DNA of 64,000 nt, from the NCBI GenBank assembly GCA_004560305.1, contig SFVI01000006.1, positions 1 through 64,000 on the forward strand, read 5' to 3'. The notes under the pieces were generated by a model, which searched no databases, was not told the DNA's origin, and was given only the letters and a program-made list of their open reading frames with translations. Position 1 is the first letter of the stretch, and each line of letters opens with the position of its first letter. Positions 7,993 to 16,709 of this stretch are shown here, piece after piece. A program made the translations under genes and the position numbers. This stretch comes from a bacterium (GTDB taxonomy: Bacteria > Bacillota > Clostridia > Oscillospirales > Oscillospiraceae).

Positions 7993-8603
7993 CCTTTATT
8001 TTCTTTATTTCCTGCCACCAGGCCGATGATCTGGCCGGAGAGGATCACCGTCAGCAGGGAATAGGCGATGCGGCCCAGGGGGATGTAGCTGAGACTCAGC
8101 AGCAGCACGATCATGTCGCTGGCAAAATAGATCCATTGCAGCGGGGCGTGGAGCAGCTGCCCCAGGGCCATGGCCAGGGCGTCATCCCCGCCGGGGGCAC
8201 CGCCGGAGCGAACGCAGAGACCCACCCCCACACCTACGAACAACGCGCCCACCACAGCCGCCGCCAGGGGATAGGCGGCAATGCCGGGCCAGATTGGCGG
8301 GAATCGCTCCAGCAGCGCGTACCAGGCGGAGAAGCAGCCCCCCGCAATGATGGACAGGCCGATGAAGCGCTTGCCCAGCACCCGCCAGCCCAGCAGATAG
8401 CACAGGGCGTTGAGCACCAGGGAGCTGCCGGCCGGGGAGATGCCGAACCAGTGGTCCAGCAGCAGCGTCAGCCCCAGCACGCCGCCCTCGGTGACGCCGG
8501 AGAGGGCGTGAACGTTGTAAAGACCGAAGGCCAGAATGCCGCTGCCGATCACCGACAGCCGGACATCCCGCCTGCTGATTTCAGAAAAAAGCCGGGAAAA
8601 CAA
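7977..8603 (-). CDS. YitT-family membrane protein lacking the C-terminal DUF2179 domain
   Basis: The 208-residue product has about five to six membrane helices and the YitT (DUF161) features GILAFGLYNVHALSGVTEGGVLGLTLLL and GGAPGGDDALAMAL. Most YitT proteins continue for about 80 residues into a cytosolic DUF2179 domain; this one stops after the membrane part. The start is a TTG at 8603 preceded by an AAAGG site. No closer start preserves the N-terminal end of the first helix. The biochemical function of the family is unknown. Confidence 0.82.
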   Translation of the reverse strand: MFSRLFSEISRRDVRLSVIGSGILAFGLYNVHALSGVTEGGVLGLTLLLDHWFGISPAGSSLVLNALCYLLGWRVLGKRFIGLSIIAGGCFSAWYALLERFPPIWPGIAAYPLAAAVVGALFVGVGVGLCVRSGGAPGGDDALAMALGQLLHAPLQWIYFASDMIVLLLSLSYIPLGRIAYSLLTVILSGQIIGLVAGNKENKGKASH

Positions 8604-8631
8604 GCTAACAAAACCTTTCTGATAGTAATCG

Positions 8632-8655
8632 GCGCACCCTCACCAGAGGGTGCGC
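8632..8655 (-). terminator. Hairpin after RF2, possible weak terminator
   Basis: A 9-bp perfect GC-rich stem (GCGCACCCT/AGGGTGCGC) lies between prfB and the YitT gene. There is no real U tract on the minus strand, so it may act as an mRNA 3' stabiliser instead. Confidence 0.4.
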
Positions 8656-8683
8656 TTTCATAACGGTATAAGGTGCGGGCGCC

Positions 8684-9790
8684 TCAGCTTTCTGCCTTCA
8701 TGGACAAAAATGCGTTGATAAAGCCGTCCAGATCGCCGTTCATCACGTTGTCGATGTTGCCGTTTTCATATTCGGTGCGGTGATCCTTCACCAGCTGATA
8801 GGGCATGAACACATAGGAGCGGATCTGGCTGCCCCATTCGATCTTCATCTGCACGCCCTTGATGTCGCTGATCTTTTCCAGGTGCTCCCGCTCCTTGATC
8901 TCAGCCAGACGGGCCCGGAGCATGTTTTTGCAGTTCTCAAGGTTCTGGAAATGGCTTCGTTCCACCTGGCTGGCCACCACGATGCCGGTGGGGATATGGG
9001 TCAGGCGGACGGCGGAGGAGGTCTTGTTGACCTTCTGGCCGCCTGCGCCGGAGGAACGGTACACATCCATCTTGATGTCCTCGTCCCGCAGCTCGATCTC
9101 GTTGTCGTCGCTGATCTCCGGCATGACCTCCACCGCAGCAAAGGAGGTGTGGCGGCGGCCGGCGGCGTCAAAGGGAGAGACACGCACCAGCCGGTGGATG
9201 CCGTGCTCGCTCTTGAGGAAGCCGTAGGCGTTTTCACCCTCGATCATGATGGTGGCGCTCTTGAGACCGGCCTCGTCCCCGTCCAGATAGTCCATGACCT
9301 TCACCTTGTAGCCGTGGCGGTCGGCCCACATATTGTACATCCGGTACAGCATGGAAGCCCAGTCCTGGGCCTCGGTGCCGCCGGCACCGGCGTGGAAGGT
9401 GAGGATGGCGTTGTTGGTGTCGTACTCCCCGGTGAGCAGAGTGCTCAGGCGGGTGGCTTCCACCTTTTCGGAGAAGGAAGCGAACTCGCTTTGCAGCTCT
9501 TCCAGCATGGAGCCGTCGTTTTCCTCGATGGCCATCTCGCACATGACATACATATCGTCCCAGGCGGCGCAGAGCTTCTGATAATTCTCCACCTTGTCCT
9601 TCAGATTCTTCAGCCGCTTCTGCACCTTCTGAGAGCGCTCCACATCGTTCCAGAAGCCCTCCCGCTCACTGGCAGCCTCCAGCTCCTCGATCTCCTTCTG
9701 GGCGGCCTCCAGCTTCAGCGCGCCCTTGAGCACCTCCAGCGTGGGCTTGGCGTTATTGAGTTTGGCCTTATATTCTTCAAATTCCAGCAT
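8684..9790 (-). CDS. prfB: Peptide chain release factor 2 (no programmed frameshift)
   Basis: The 368-residue product is RF2, which reads UGA and UAA and triggers peptide release. The catalytic GGQ is in SSGAGGQKVNKT, and the HIPTGIVV segment follows. The anticodon-like SPF motif is seen in RVSPFDAAGRRH. The reading frame is continuous from ATG 9790; there is no in-frame UGA near codon 25, so the usual autoregulatory +1 frameshift is absent. An in-frame TTG at 9808 could add six residues but has no ribosome site. The unit has its own promoter at 9848-9876. Confidence 0.96.
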   Translation of the reverse strand: MLEFEEYKAKLNNAKPTLEVLKGALKLEAAQKEIEELEAASEREGFWNDVERSQKVQKRLKNLKDKVENYQKLCAAWDDMYVMCEMAIEENDGSMLEELQSEFASFSEKVEATRLSTLLTGEYDTNNAILTFHAGAGGTEAQDWASMLYRMYNMWADRHGYKVKVMDYLDGDEAGLKSATIMIEGENAYGFLKSEHGIHRLVRVSPFDAAGRRHTSFAAVEVMPEISDDNEIELRDEDIKMDVYRSSGAGGQKVNKTSSAVRLTHIPTGIVVASQVERSHFQNLENCKNMLRARLAEIKEREHLEKISDIKGVQMKIEWGSQIRSYVFMPYQLVKDHRTEYENGNIDNVMNGDLDGFINAFLSMKAES

Positions 9791-9847
9791 TGTATCAACC
9801 ACTTTCAAATTTATTCATAAGCAATCCGTTTTTAGCGTTACCAAATC

Positions 9848-9876
9848 ATTATACACAAAAACAGGGCGCTTGTAAA
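9848..9876 (-). promoter_or_regulatory. Promoter of prfB
   Basis: On the minus strand TTTACA (9871-9876) and consensus TATAAT (9848-9853) are 17 bp apart, upstream of the RF2 gene. Confidence 0.75.
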
Positions 9877-9921
9877 TCGGTTTTTTATCTGTATTTTGTC
9901 ACGGAAAAGTAAGGTTTTCTA

Positions 9922-9950
9922 TTCCAATTTTTGAAACAGGGTGTTATAAT
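9922..9950 (+). promoter_or_regulatory. Likely promoter of prs
   Basis: A consensus TATAAT at 9945-9950 is followed by a leader of about 67 nt. The best-placed -35 match, TTCCAA at 9922-9927 with a 17-bp spacer, is weak. Confidence 0.45.
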
Positions 9951-10023
9951 AAAATCAACGCAGTATGACCATGCGGCAACTGTGACAAAATGAGACAGCA
10001 CATAATACGGAGGATAAAGAGAA

Positions 10024-10986
10024 ATGATTTCACACGGCAAAGAGATCAAGGTTTTTACCGGCAACTCTAACCCCGCTCTGGCAGAAAATATTTGCTCCGA
10101 GCTCTTCAGAACCTTAGGCAGCGCCAACGTCACCCAGTTTGCAGACGGCGAGTGTTCCGTCTCCGTGTCCGAGCCTGTCCGAGGCAAGGATGTTTTCATC
10201 GTTCAGTCCACCTGCAACCATGTGAATGACAACCTGATGGAGCTTCTGATCATGATCGATGCCATGCGCAGGGCCTCTGCCGGCCGCGTGACCGCCGTGA
10301 TCCCTTACTTTGGCTATGCCCGTCAGGATCGTAAAGCCAAGAGCCGTGACCCCATCTCCGCCAAGCTTGTCGCCAACCTGATCACTGCCGCCGGTGCTGA
10401 CCGGGTGCTGACCATGGACCTGCATGCCGCCCAGATCCAGGGCTTCTTTGATATCCCTGTGGACAATCTGATGGGCAGCCACCTGTTCGTCAAGCACTTT
10501 GTCAAGATGTTCGGCAAGGGCAATGAGGATGTGATGGTGGTCTCCCCCGATGTGGGCAGCACTGCCCGGGCCCGTGCCTTCTCCATGAAGCTGGGCACCA
10601 ATATGGCCATCGTGGATAAGCGCCGCGAGCGGGCCAATCAGTCCGAGGTCATGAACATCATCGGCAATGTGGAGGGCAAGACCTGCATCCTGCTGGATGA
10701 TATTGTGGATACTGCCGGCTCCCTCTGCGGCGCCGCCAAGGCCATCAAGGAGCTGGGCGGGGCCAAGAAGGTCTATGCCTGCGCCACCCACGGCGTGCTC
10801 TCCGGCCCGGCCATTCAACGCATTGAAGAAAGCTGCATCGAGGAGCTGCTGCTGCTGGATACCATCCCCTATCCCGCCGATAAGCCCAAGTGCGACAAGA
10901 TCCATTATATCTCCACCGCCGCCGTCTTTGCCGAGGCCATCCGCCGCATCTACGAGGAAGTTTCCATCTCCAATCTGTTCGATTGA
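10024..10986 (+). CDS. prs: Ribose-phosphate pyrophosphokinase (PRPP synthase)
   Basis: The 320-residue product makes PRPP from ribose 5-phosphate and ATP, feeding nucleotide, His and Trp synthesis. It shows the class I signatures: the ATP-binding FGYARQDRKAKSRDPI stretch, the MDLHAAQIQGFFDIPVDNL segment, and the PRPP loop LLDDIVDTAGSL. Length matches the family. The ATG at 10024 follows GGAGGATAAAGAGAA. It is a single-gene unit with a terminator at 11032. Confidence 0.97.
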   Translation: MISHGKEIKVFTGNSNPALAENICSELFRTLGSANVTQFADGECSVSVSEPVRGKDVFIVQSTCNHVNDNLMELLIMIDAMRRASAGRVTAVIPYFGYARQDRKAKSRDPISAKLVANLITAAGADRVLTMDLHAAQIQGFFDIPVDNLMGSHLFVKHFVKMFGKGNEDVMVVSPDVGSTARARAFSMKLGTNMAIVDKRRERANQSEVMNIIGNVEGKTCILLDDIVDTAGSLCGAAKAIKELGGAKKVYACATHGVLSGPAIQRIEESCIEELLLLDTIPYPADKPKCDKIHYISTAAVFAEAIRRIYEEVSISNLFD

Positions 10987-11031
10987 CGGCGCCGGAAAAA
11001 GCGCGTTCGTTTTAAAATCCAAGCCCGCGCC

Positions 11032-11070
11032 CAGCGCCTCCCGCTCTGGGAGGCGCTGCCGGGTGTTTTT
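11032..11070 (+). terminator. Intrinsic terminator of prs
   Basis: An 11-bp perfect stem (CAGCGCCTCCC/GGGAGGCGCTG) with a 5-nt loop is followed by CCGGGTGTTTTT. Confidence 0.75.
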
Positions 11071-11091
11071 CGTTCTCTTTCCCTTTATAAA

Positions 11092-11120
11092 TTGAAATTT
11101 CGTCCCTGATGGTTTATAAT
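11092..11120 (+). promoter_or_regulatory. Promoter of pth (and perhaps the glg genes)
   Basis: TTGAAA (11092-11097) and TATAAT (11115-11120) are 17 bp apart. No comparable promoter is seen between pth and glgC, so this may also serve the glycogen genes. Confidence 0.75.
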
Positions 11121-11146
11121 AAGCAGGGGCTGCAGGTGACAGATTC

Positions 11147-11734
11147 ATGTTTTTCAAGAAACCCGGCGGGGTCAGCTGGCTCATCGTGTTTTTGGGCAAT
11201 CCCGGCCCCCGCTATGAGATGACCCGCCACAATGCCGGCTTCATGGCGGCCGACGCCATGGCCAAAGAGAAAAATGTCAATATCAACAAGGCCCGCTTCA
11301 AGGCCCTTACCGCCACCTGTGATATCGGCGGCGAATCCGTCCTGCTGATGAAGCCCCAGACCTTTATGAATCTGTCCGGGGATGCGGTGGCGCAGGCCGC
11401 GAGGTTTTACAAGATCCCGCCGGAGCATGTGATTGTGGTGTCCGATGAGATCAGCCTGCCCATCGGCAAGCTGCGCATCCGTACCAAGGGCTCCGCCGGC
11501 GGCCACAACGGGCTGAAGGATATCATCGCCAAGCTGGGCACGGACGCCTTCCCCCGCATCCGCATCGGCGTGGGCGCCCCTCCCCACCCGGACTACGACA
11601 TGGCGGATTGGGTGCTGTCCTCTTTTAAGAACCAGGACGCGGAGGATATGCTCGCCGCTGCCGCCCGGGCCGCCCAGGCCGCCCAGTGCTACATTACCCA
11701 GGGGGCGGATCGGGCGATGAACCGCTTTAATTAG
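11147..11734 (+). CDS. pth: Peptidyl-tRNA hydrolase
   Basis: The 195-residue product recycles peptidyl-tRNAs released from stalled ribosomes. Family motifs are complete: FLGNPGPRYEMTRHNAGF with catalytic His28, KPQTFMNLSG, and the DEISLPIGKLRIRTKGSAGGHNGL tract split by a conserved Asp. The first ten residues (MFFKKPGGVS) are a short extra lead before the usual start of the fold. It begins about 20 nt after its promoter's expected start. The glg genes follow 68 nt downstream. Confidence 0.95.
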   Translation: MFFKKPGGVSWLIVFLGNPGPRYEMTRHNAGFMAADAMAKEKNVNINKARFKALTATCDIGGESVLLMKPQTFMNLSGDAVAQAARFYKIPPEHVIVVSDEISLPIGKLRIRTKGSAGGHNGLKDIIAKLGTDAFPRIRIGVGAPPHPDYDMADWVLSSFKNQDAEDMLAAAARAAQAAQCYITQGADRAMNRFN

Positions 11735-11802
11735 TATTTCCGGCCAGGGCCTCCATGCTGTGGGGGCGGCTGAAAGATAAAGAACGAAGAAGGAGACCGC
11801 TT

Positions 11803-12996
11803 ATGAAGAAGAACTGTATCGCGATGCTGCTTGCAGGCGGTCAGGGCTCAAGACTCTATGCACTGACTCAGAAAGTGGCAAAACCCAGCGTACCCTTTGG
11901 CGGGAAGTACAGGATCATTGACTTCCCCCTCTCCAATTGCGCAAACTCCGGCATTGACACCGTGGGCGTTCTGACCCAGTACCGCCCGCTGCAGCTCAAC
12001 AGCTACATCGGCAGCGGCCAGCCCTGGGACATGGACGTGACCGACGGCGGCGTTTATATTCTGCCCCCCTACCAGAGCGCCGGCGAGAAGGGCTCCTGGT
12101 TCTCCGGCACTGCCAACGCCATCTATCAGAACATCGGCTTTATCGAGGCCTATGACCCGGAAAACGTGCTGATCCTCTCCGGCGATCACATTTATAAGAT
12201 GGACTATGCCGATATGCTGCGGGAGCACACCGAGAGGGGCGCCGCCTGCACCATCGCCGTGCTTCAGGTCTCCATGGAGGAGGCCACCCGCTTCGGCATC
12301 ATGAACCTGGGGGAGGACGGCTTTGTCAATCAGTTTGAGGAGAAGCCTAAGCAGCCCAAGAGCGACCTGGCCTCCATGGGCATCTATATATTCAATTGGA
12401 AGAAGCTGCGGGAGTATCTGATCGCCGATGAGAACGACCCCAACTCCTCCAAGGACTTTGGCAAGAACATCATCCCCAACATGCTCCATGCCGGCGAGAA
12501 GCTGTGGCCTTACCGCTTCAAAGGCTATTGGAGAGACGTGGGCACCATCACCAGCCTTTGGGACGCCAATATGGATATGCTCTCTCCCACCCTCATTAAC
12601 CTCTATGATGCCTCCTGGCCCATCGGCTCCAGAAGCCCGGTCTGCCCGCCCCACTTTACCGGCGAAAACGCAGAGATCATCCATTCCATCATTACCGAGG
12701 GCTGCGAGATCGACGGCCATGTGGAAAACTCCGTCCTGTCTCCCAACGTCATCGTGGGCAAAGACGCCACGGTGCTTTACAGCGTGCTGATGCCCGGCGC
12801 GGTGGTGGAGGAAGGCGCCATTGTTGAATACGCCATCGTTGGCGAGAACACCGTTGTCCACGCCGGCGCCCATGTTGGCGCGGCCCCCGACGGCACGGAT
12901 GCCTGGGGCGTTGCCACCTGCGGCCCGGATATTGAGATCAGAAGCGGCGCGGCCGTGCCTGCCGGCGCCATGATCTACACTGGGGAGGAGGTTTAA
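11803..12996 (+). CDS. glgC: Glucose-1-phosphate adenylyltransferase, catalytic subunit
   Basis: The 397-residue product makes ADP-glucose for glycogen synthesis. The nucleotidyl-transferase loop AMLLAGGQGSRLYALT and the KPSVPFGGKYRIIDF motif are intact at the N-terminus. A left-handed beta-helix of hexapeptide repeats forms the C-terminal third. The ATG at 11803 is chosen because AAGGAGA lies 6-12 bases before it; an in-frame ATG at 11755 would add 16 basic residues with no ribosome site. glgD follows after 3 nt. The pair usually forms a GlgCD hetero-oligomer in Firmicutes. Confidence 0.96.
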   Translation: MKKNCIAMLLAGGQGSRLYALTQKVAKPSVPFGGKYRIIDFPLSNCANSGIDTVGVLTQYRPLQLNSYIGSGQPWDMDVTDGGVYILPPYQSAGEKGSWFSGTANAIYQNIGFIEAYDPENVLILSGDHIYKMDYADMLREHTERGAACTIAVLQVSMEEATRFGIMNLGEDGFVNQFEEKPKQPKSDLASMGIYIFNWKKLREYLIADENDPNSSKDFGKNIIPNMLHAGEKLWPYRFKGYWRDVGTITSLWDANMDMLSPTLINLYDASWPIGSRSPVCPPHFTGENAEIIHSIITEGCEIDGHVENSVLSPNVIVGKDATVLYSVLMPGAVVEEGAIVEYAIVGENTVVHAGAHVGAAPDGTDAWGVATCGPDIEIRSGAAVPAGAMIYTGEEV

Positions 12997-12999
12997 GCA

Positions 13000-14112
13000 A
13001 TGAAGGATTTCCATGGAATTATCTTTGCCTACAGCGCTGCCCCTGAACTGAGAGAACTGGTGGGCGTCCGCACTGCCGCCTCTCTGCCTTTCTGCGGCAG
13101 ATACAGACTGATCGACTTTGCCCTCTCCTCCATGAGAAACGCCGGCATCCTGGATGTGGGCGTCATCATGCAGAGGGATTACCAGTCCCTGCTGGACCAT
13201 ATCGGCAGCGGCAAGGCCTGGGATATGAGCCGCCGCAACGGCGGCCTGCGGATGCTGCCCCCCTTCGGCCTGCCGGAGTATCACCGGGGCAACTACGCCG
13301 GTACCATCGAGGCGCTCAACGCCGTGGGCTCCTACGTGCGGGATATTCCCCAGAAGCACCTGGTGCTGCTGCTGGGCAATCTCTGCGCCAACATTGACCT
13401 GACCAAGGTCATGGAGCAGCACAAGCACTCCGGCGCGGAGATCACCGCCATCTGTGCCGACCATACCCCTGCCCAGAGCCACCACCGCTACGTGGTGGGT
13501 GAGGACGGTTTTGTCACTCAGGTCTATTTTGACCGCACCGATGACGGCGAGGGCCTCCCCTCTCTGGAGGGCTATGTCATCAATAAGGACACCCTGCTGA
13601 AGATGATGGACGACTGCCGCGCCAAGAACCTGTACCGCTTCCATAAGGACGCGGTGGCGGCCTTCCTGGCCGAGGGCGGCCGGATGGACACCTATGTCCA
13701 CCCCGGCTATGCCGTTGCCGTCCGCTCGGTGGAGGCTTACTATAAGGCCAGCATGGATATGCTCAAGCCGGAATGCCGCCGCCAGATCTTCCCCGCTGAC
13801 CGGCCCGTCCGCACCAAGATCCATGAGGAGGTCAGCACCTATTACGGCGAGACCGCCGTCTCCCGCAACAGCCTTGTGGCGGATAACTGCATGATCGAAG
13901 GCAGCATTGAAAACTGCATCGTCTTTTCCGGCGCCCGCATTGAGCGGGGTGCCAAGCTGCGCAACTGCATCGTTATGCGCGGCGGTATCGTGGGCGAGGG
14001 CGCTGAGCTTGACTGCGTGATCGCGGACAAGTACTGCTCCTTCTCCGCCGGCACCGTTCTCACAGGCAACGCCAAGCTGCCGATGGTGGTGCCCAAGGGC
14101 AGCCGCATCTAA
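13000..14112 (+). CDS. glgD: GlgD, non-catalytic partner of ADP-glucose pyrophosphorylase
   Basis: The 370-residue product is a GlgC paralogue. The nucleotide loop is degenerate: GlgC has AGGQGSRL, but the equivalent stretch here is AYSAAPELREL. The LPFCGRYRLIDFALSSMRNAGI segment and the C-terminal hexapeptide repeats are kept. GlgD generally tunes the activity of GlgC instead of catalysing by itself. Its ribosome site GGAGGAGG overlaps the glgC stop codon, which suggests translational coupling and balanced subunits. Confidence 0.95.
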   Translation: MKDFHGIIFAYSAAPELRELVGVRTAASLPFCGRYRLIDFALSSMRNAGILDVGVIMQRDYQSLLDHIGSGKAWDMSRRNGGLRMLPPFGLPEYHRGNYAGTIEALNAVGSYVRDIPQKHLVLLLGNLCANIDLTKVMEQHKHSGAEITAICADHTPAQSHHRYVVGEDGFVTQVYFDRTDDGEGLPSLEGYVINKDTLLKMMDDCRAKNLYRFHKDAVAAFLAEGGRMDTYVHPGYAVAVRSVEAYYKASMDMLKPECRRQIFPADRPVRTKIHEEVSTYYGETAVSRNSLVADNCMIEGSIENCIVFSGARIERGAKLRNCIVMRGGIVGEGAELDCVIADKYCSFSAGTVLTGNAKLPMVVPKGSRI

Positions 14113-14200
14113 AGCAAACGCTGAATCAATCGTCTGCGGCATCTTGCCGATTGAATCATCGTTTACTGAGCGGCAAAAAAGCCCTGAATCTGCATAATTC

Positions 14201-14245
14201 CCGGTGCGGCGCCCCAGTCACGCCGCACCGGAATTTTGATATTTT
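14201..14245 (+). terminator. Intercistronic hairpin between glgD and glgP
   Basis: An 11-bp perfect stem (CCGGTGCGGCG/CGCCGCACCGG) with a 9-nt loop is followed by AATTTTGATATTTTA. The U tract is interrupted, so partial termination or mRNA processing within the operon is likely. Confidence 0.55.
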
Positions 14246-14306
14246 ATCATGGCTGACGGACTGCCGCCCTGCGGCGAAGCAGCCAAGCATGGAGGAAAGA
14301 GAATCA

Positions 14307-16709
14307 ATGACCAACCAGATTTCCCGCGACGAGGTGCGCAGCGCCATCGAGGATAAGCTCTGCGCCCATTTTGGAGTAACCAGCGAGATCGCCACCGACG
14401 GGCAGATTTTCCAGGCTACCGCCATCGTCATTCGCGAGCTGATGAGCCGGCTCCTGGCCGCTGAGAACCCCAAACACGCGGAAAAAGAAGTTCACTACAT
14501 GTCCATGGAATTTTTGATGGGCCGCAGCCTGATGAAGAATGCCTATAACCTGGGCATCTCCGACGCGGTCATCGGCGCCCTGGAGGACATGGGCCGCTGC
14601 GCTGCCGACATCTTTGAGGAAGAGCCGGACGCCGGCCTGGGCAACGGCGGCCTTGGCCGTCTTGCCGCCTGCTATATGGACTCCATCGCCACCGAGGGCC
14701 TGGAGGGCACCGGCTATTCCATCTGCTATGAGCTGGGTATGTTCAAGCAGAAGTTTGTAGACGGCAAGCAGACCGAGGTGGCCGACGATTGGCGCAGCTC
14801 CGCTGAGAGCTGGCTGATCCCCCACTATGAGGACGCGGTAGAGGTTCGCTTCGGCGGCCAGATCGAGGCCCATTGGGACAATTTCGGCCATTATCATGCC
14901 GAGCACAGAGACTACGATGCTGTCATCGCCGTGCCCCGGGATATGCTCATCGCCGGCTACGGCGGAAAGGAGATCAACATTCTCCGTCTGTGGGACGCCA
15001 AGAGTGCCAACTCCCTGGATATGTACCTGTTCTCTGAGGGCAAGTACGTCAAGAGCATGGAGCAGCGCACCATGGCCGAGGTGATCACCAAGGTGCTCTA
15101 CCCTGCCGATGACCACATGGAAGGCAAGTCCCTGCGCCTGAAGCAGCAGTACTTCTTCGTCTCTGCCACCGCCCAGGACATCGTGCGCAAGCACATCAAA
15201 AAGTGGGGCGACATCAAGAGCTTTGCCCAGCACCACACCATCCAGATCAATGACACCCACCCCACCCTCATCATCCCCGAGCTGATGCGCATCTTCATGG
15301 ATGAGCATGGCCTGGGCTGGGACGAGGCCTGGGAGATCGTCAAGGGCAGCGTTGCCTACACCAACCATACCGTCATGGCCGAGGCCCTGGAAAAGTGGCC
15401 CCAGTCCCTGGTGCAGCAGCTGCTGCCCCGCCTGTGGGAGATCATGTGCGAGATCAACCGCCGCTGGTGCGACTATCTGGTCAGCTGCTTCGGCAGCAGC
15501 GAGAAGGTGGGCCGCAACATGATCATCAGCGACGGTCAGGTTCACATGGCCAACATGTGCCTTGCCGCCTGCTACAAGGTCAACGGCGTCTCCCGTCTCC
15601 ACGGCGAGATCCTGAAAAACGACCTCTTTAAGGATATTTACACCCTGCGCCCCGAGCGCTTCACCCACGTCACCAACGGCATTGACCACCGCCGCTGGCT
15701 GGGCCAGATCAACCCCGGCCTCCACGGCCTCATCGTGGACCTGCTGGGCAGCGATGACTATCTGACCAAGCCGGAAGAGCTGATCAAGCTGGCAGACTTT
15801 GCCTCTGACAGCCAGGTCCGCGCCCGGGTCAACCAGATCAAGCAGGAAAACAAGCGGCGCTTTGCCCAGTTTGCCAAGCGCAACGACGGCTTCAAGCTGA
15901 ACACCGACGCCATTATCGACGTTCAGGTCAAGCGCCTGCATGAGTATAAGCGTCAGCTGCTCTGCGCCATGAGCATTGCCAGCCTCCAGCTGCAGCTGCA
16001 CGATAACCCCAATATGGACTTTGTACCCCGCACCTTTGTCTTTGGCGCCAAGTCCGCCGCCGGGTACAAGACCGCCAAGCGCATCATTGAGCTGCTGCTG
16101 AGCATGGCCAATGACATCAACAACGACCCCGTCTGCAAGGGCAGGCTGCAGGTCTACTTTGTGGAGAACTACCGGGTCAGCGCCGCCGAGGCCATCATGC
16201 CCGCCGCGCAGGTGTCTGAACAGATCTCCACCGCCGGCAAGGAAGCCTCCGGCACCGGCTGCATGAAGCTGATGATGAACGGTGCTGTCACCATCGGCAC
16301 CCTGGACGGCGCCAATGTGGAGATGTACGAGCGCCTGGGCGATGAAAACATGTTCCTCTTCGGCCTGCACACCGATGACATCGCCCGCTGGCGCCAAGGC
16401 GGCTATGACCCCAACGGCATGGCGCAGACCGATCCTGAGATCATGCGGGTTCTGGGCCGCTTCCGCCAGGGCTTCTCTGACGGCAAGAGCTATTCCGACC
16501 TGGTTTCCAACCTGCTCTACGGCGGCGACCAGTATATGCTCATCGCCGACTACCGCTCCTATGTGGACTGCCAGCGCCGGATGTATGACCGCATCAAGGA
16601 CGACAGCGAGCGGGGCCGTATCTCCCTGATGAATACCGCCCAGAGCGGCATCTTTGCGGCTGACCGGGCCATCGCCGAATACGCGAAGGATATATGGCAT
16701 ATCAACTGA
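14307..16709 (+). CDS. glgP: Glycogen/alpha-glucan phosphorylase
   Basis: The 800-residue product degrades glycogen by phosphorolysis to glucose 1-phosphate. The GT35 fold is marked by EEPDAGLGNGGLGRLAACYMDS near the N-terminus and by the PLP-lysine motif EASGTGCMKLMMNGA, with GTLDGANVE after it. The ATG at 14307 is chosen because GGAGGA lies at 14291-14296; the frame is open upstream to 14151 but those residues match no phosphorylase. Co-location with glgC and glgD puts synthesis and breakdown of glycogen in one locus. A glycogen synthase (glgA) and branching enzyme are not in this window. Confidence 0.96.
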   Translation: MTNQISRDEVRSAIEDKLCAHFGVTSEIATDGQIFQATAIVIRELMSRLLAAENPKHAEKEVHYMSMEFLMGRSLMKNAYNLGISDAVIGALEDMGRCAADIFEEEPDAGLGNGGLGRLAACYMDSIATEGLEGTGYSICYELGMFKQKFVDGKQTEVADDWRSSAESWLIPHYEDAVEVRFGGQIEAHWDNFGHYHAEHRDYDAVIAVPRDMLIAGYGGKEINILRLWDAKSANSLDMYLFSEGKYVKSMEQRTMAEVITKVLYPADDHMEGKSLRLKQQYFFVSATAQDIVRKHIKKWGDIKSFAQHHTIQINDTHPTLIIPELMRIFMDEHGLGWDEAWEIVKGSVAYTNHTVMAEALEKWPQSLVQQLLPRLWEIMCEINRRWCDYLVSCFGSSEKVGRNMIISDGQVHMANMCLAACYKVNGVSRLHGEILKNDLFKDIYTLRPERFTHVTNGIDHRRWLGQINPGLHGLIVDLLGSDDYLTKPEELIKLADFASDSQVRARVNQIKQENKRRFAQFAKRNDGFKLNTDAIIDVQVKRLHEYKRQLLCAMSIASLQLQLHDNPNMDFVPRTFVFGAKSAAGYKTAKRIIELLLSMANDINNDPVCKGRLQVYFVENYRVSAAEAIMPAAQVSEQISTAGKEASGTGCMKLMMNGAVTIGTLDGANVEMYERLGDENMFLFGLHTDDIARWRQGGYDPNGMAQTDPEIMRVLGRFRQGFSDGKSYSDLVSNLLYGGDQYMLIADYRSYVDCQRRMYDRIKDDSERGRISLMNTAQSGIFAADRAIAEYAKDIWHIN

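Noticed and set aside
11848..14142. A 764-codon minus-strand frame opposite glgC and glgD
   Set aside because: Its translation is low-complexity (Gly/Ala/His/Val-rich) and mirrors codon bias of the glg genes on the other strand.
14151..14306. Upstream in-frame extension of glgP by 52 codons
   Set aside because: It includes the intercistronic hairpin at 14201-14231, matches no phosphorylase N-terminus, and lacks a ribosome site; ATG 14307 has GGAGGA.
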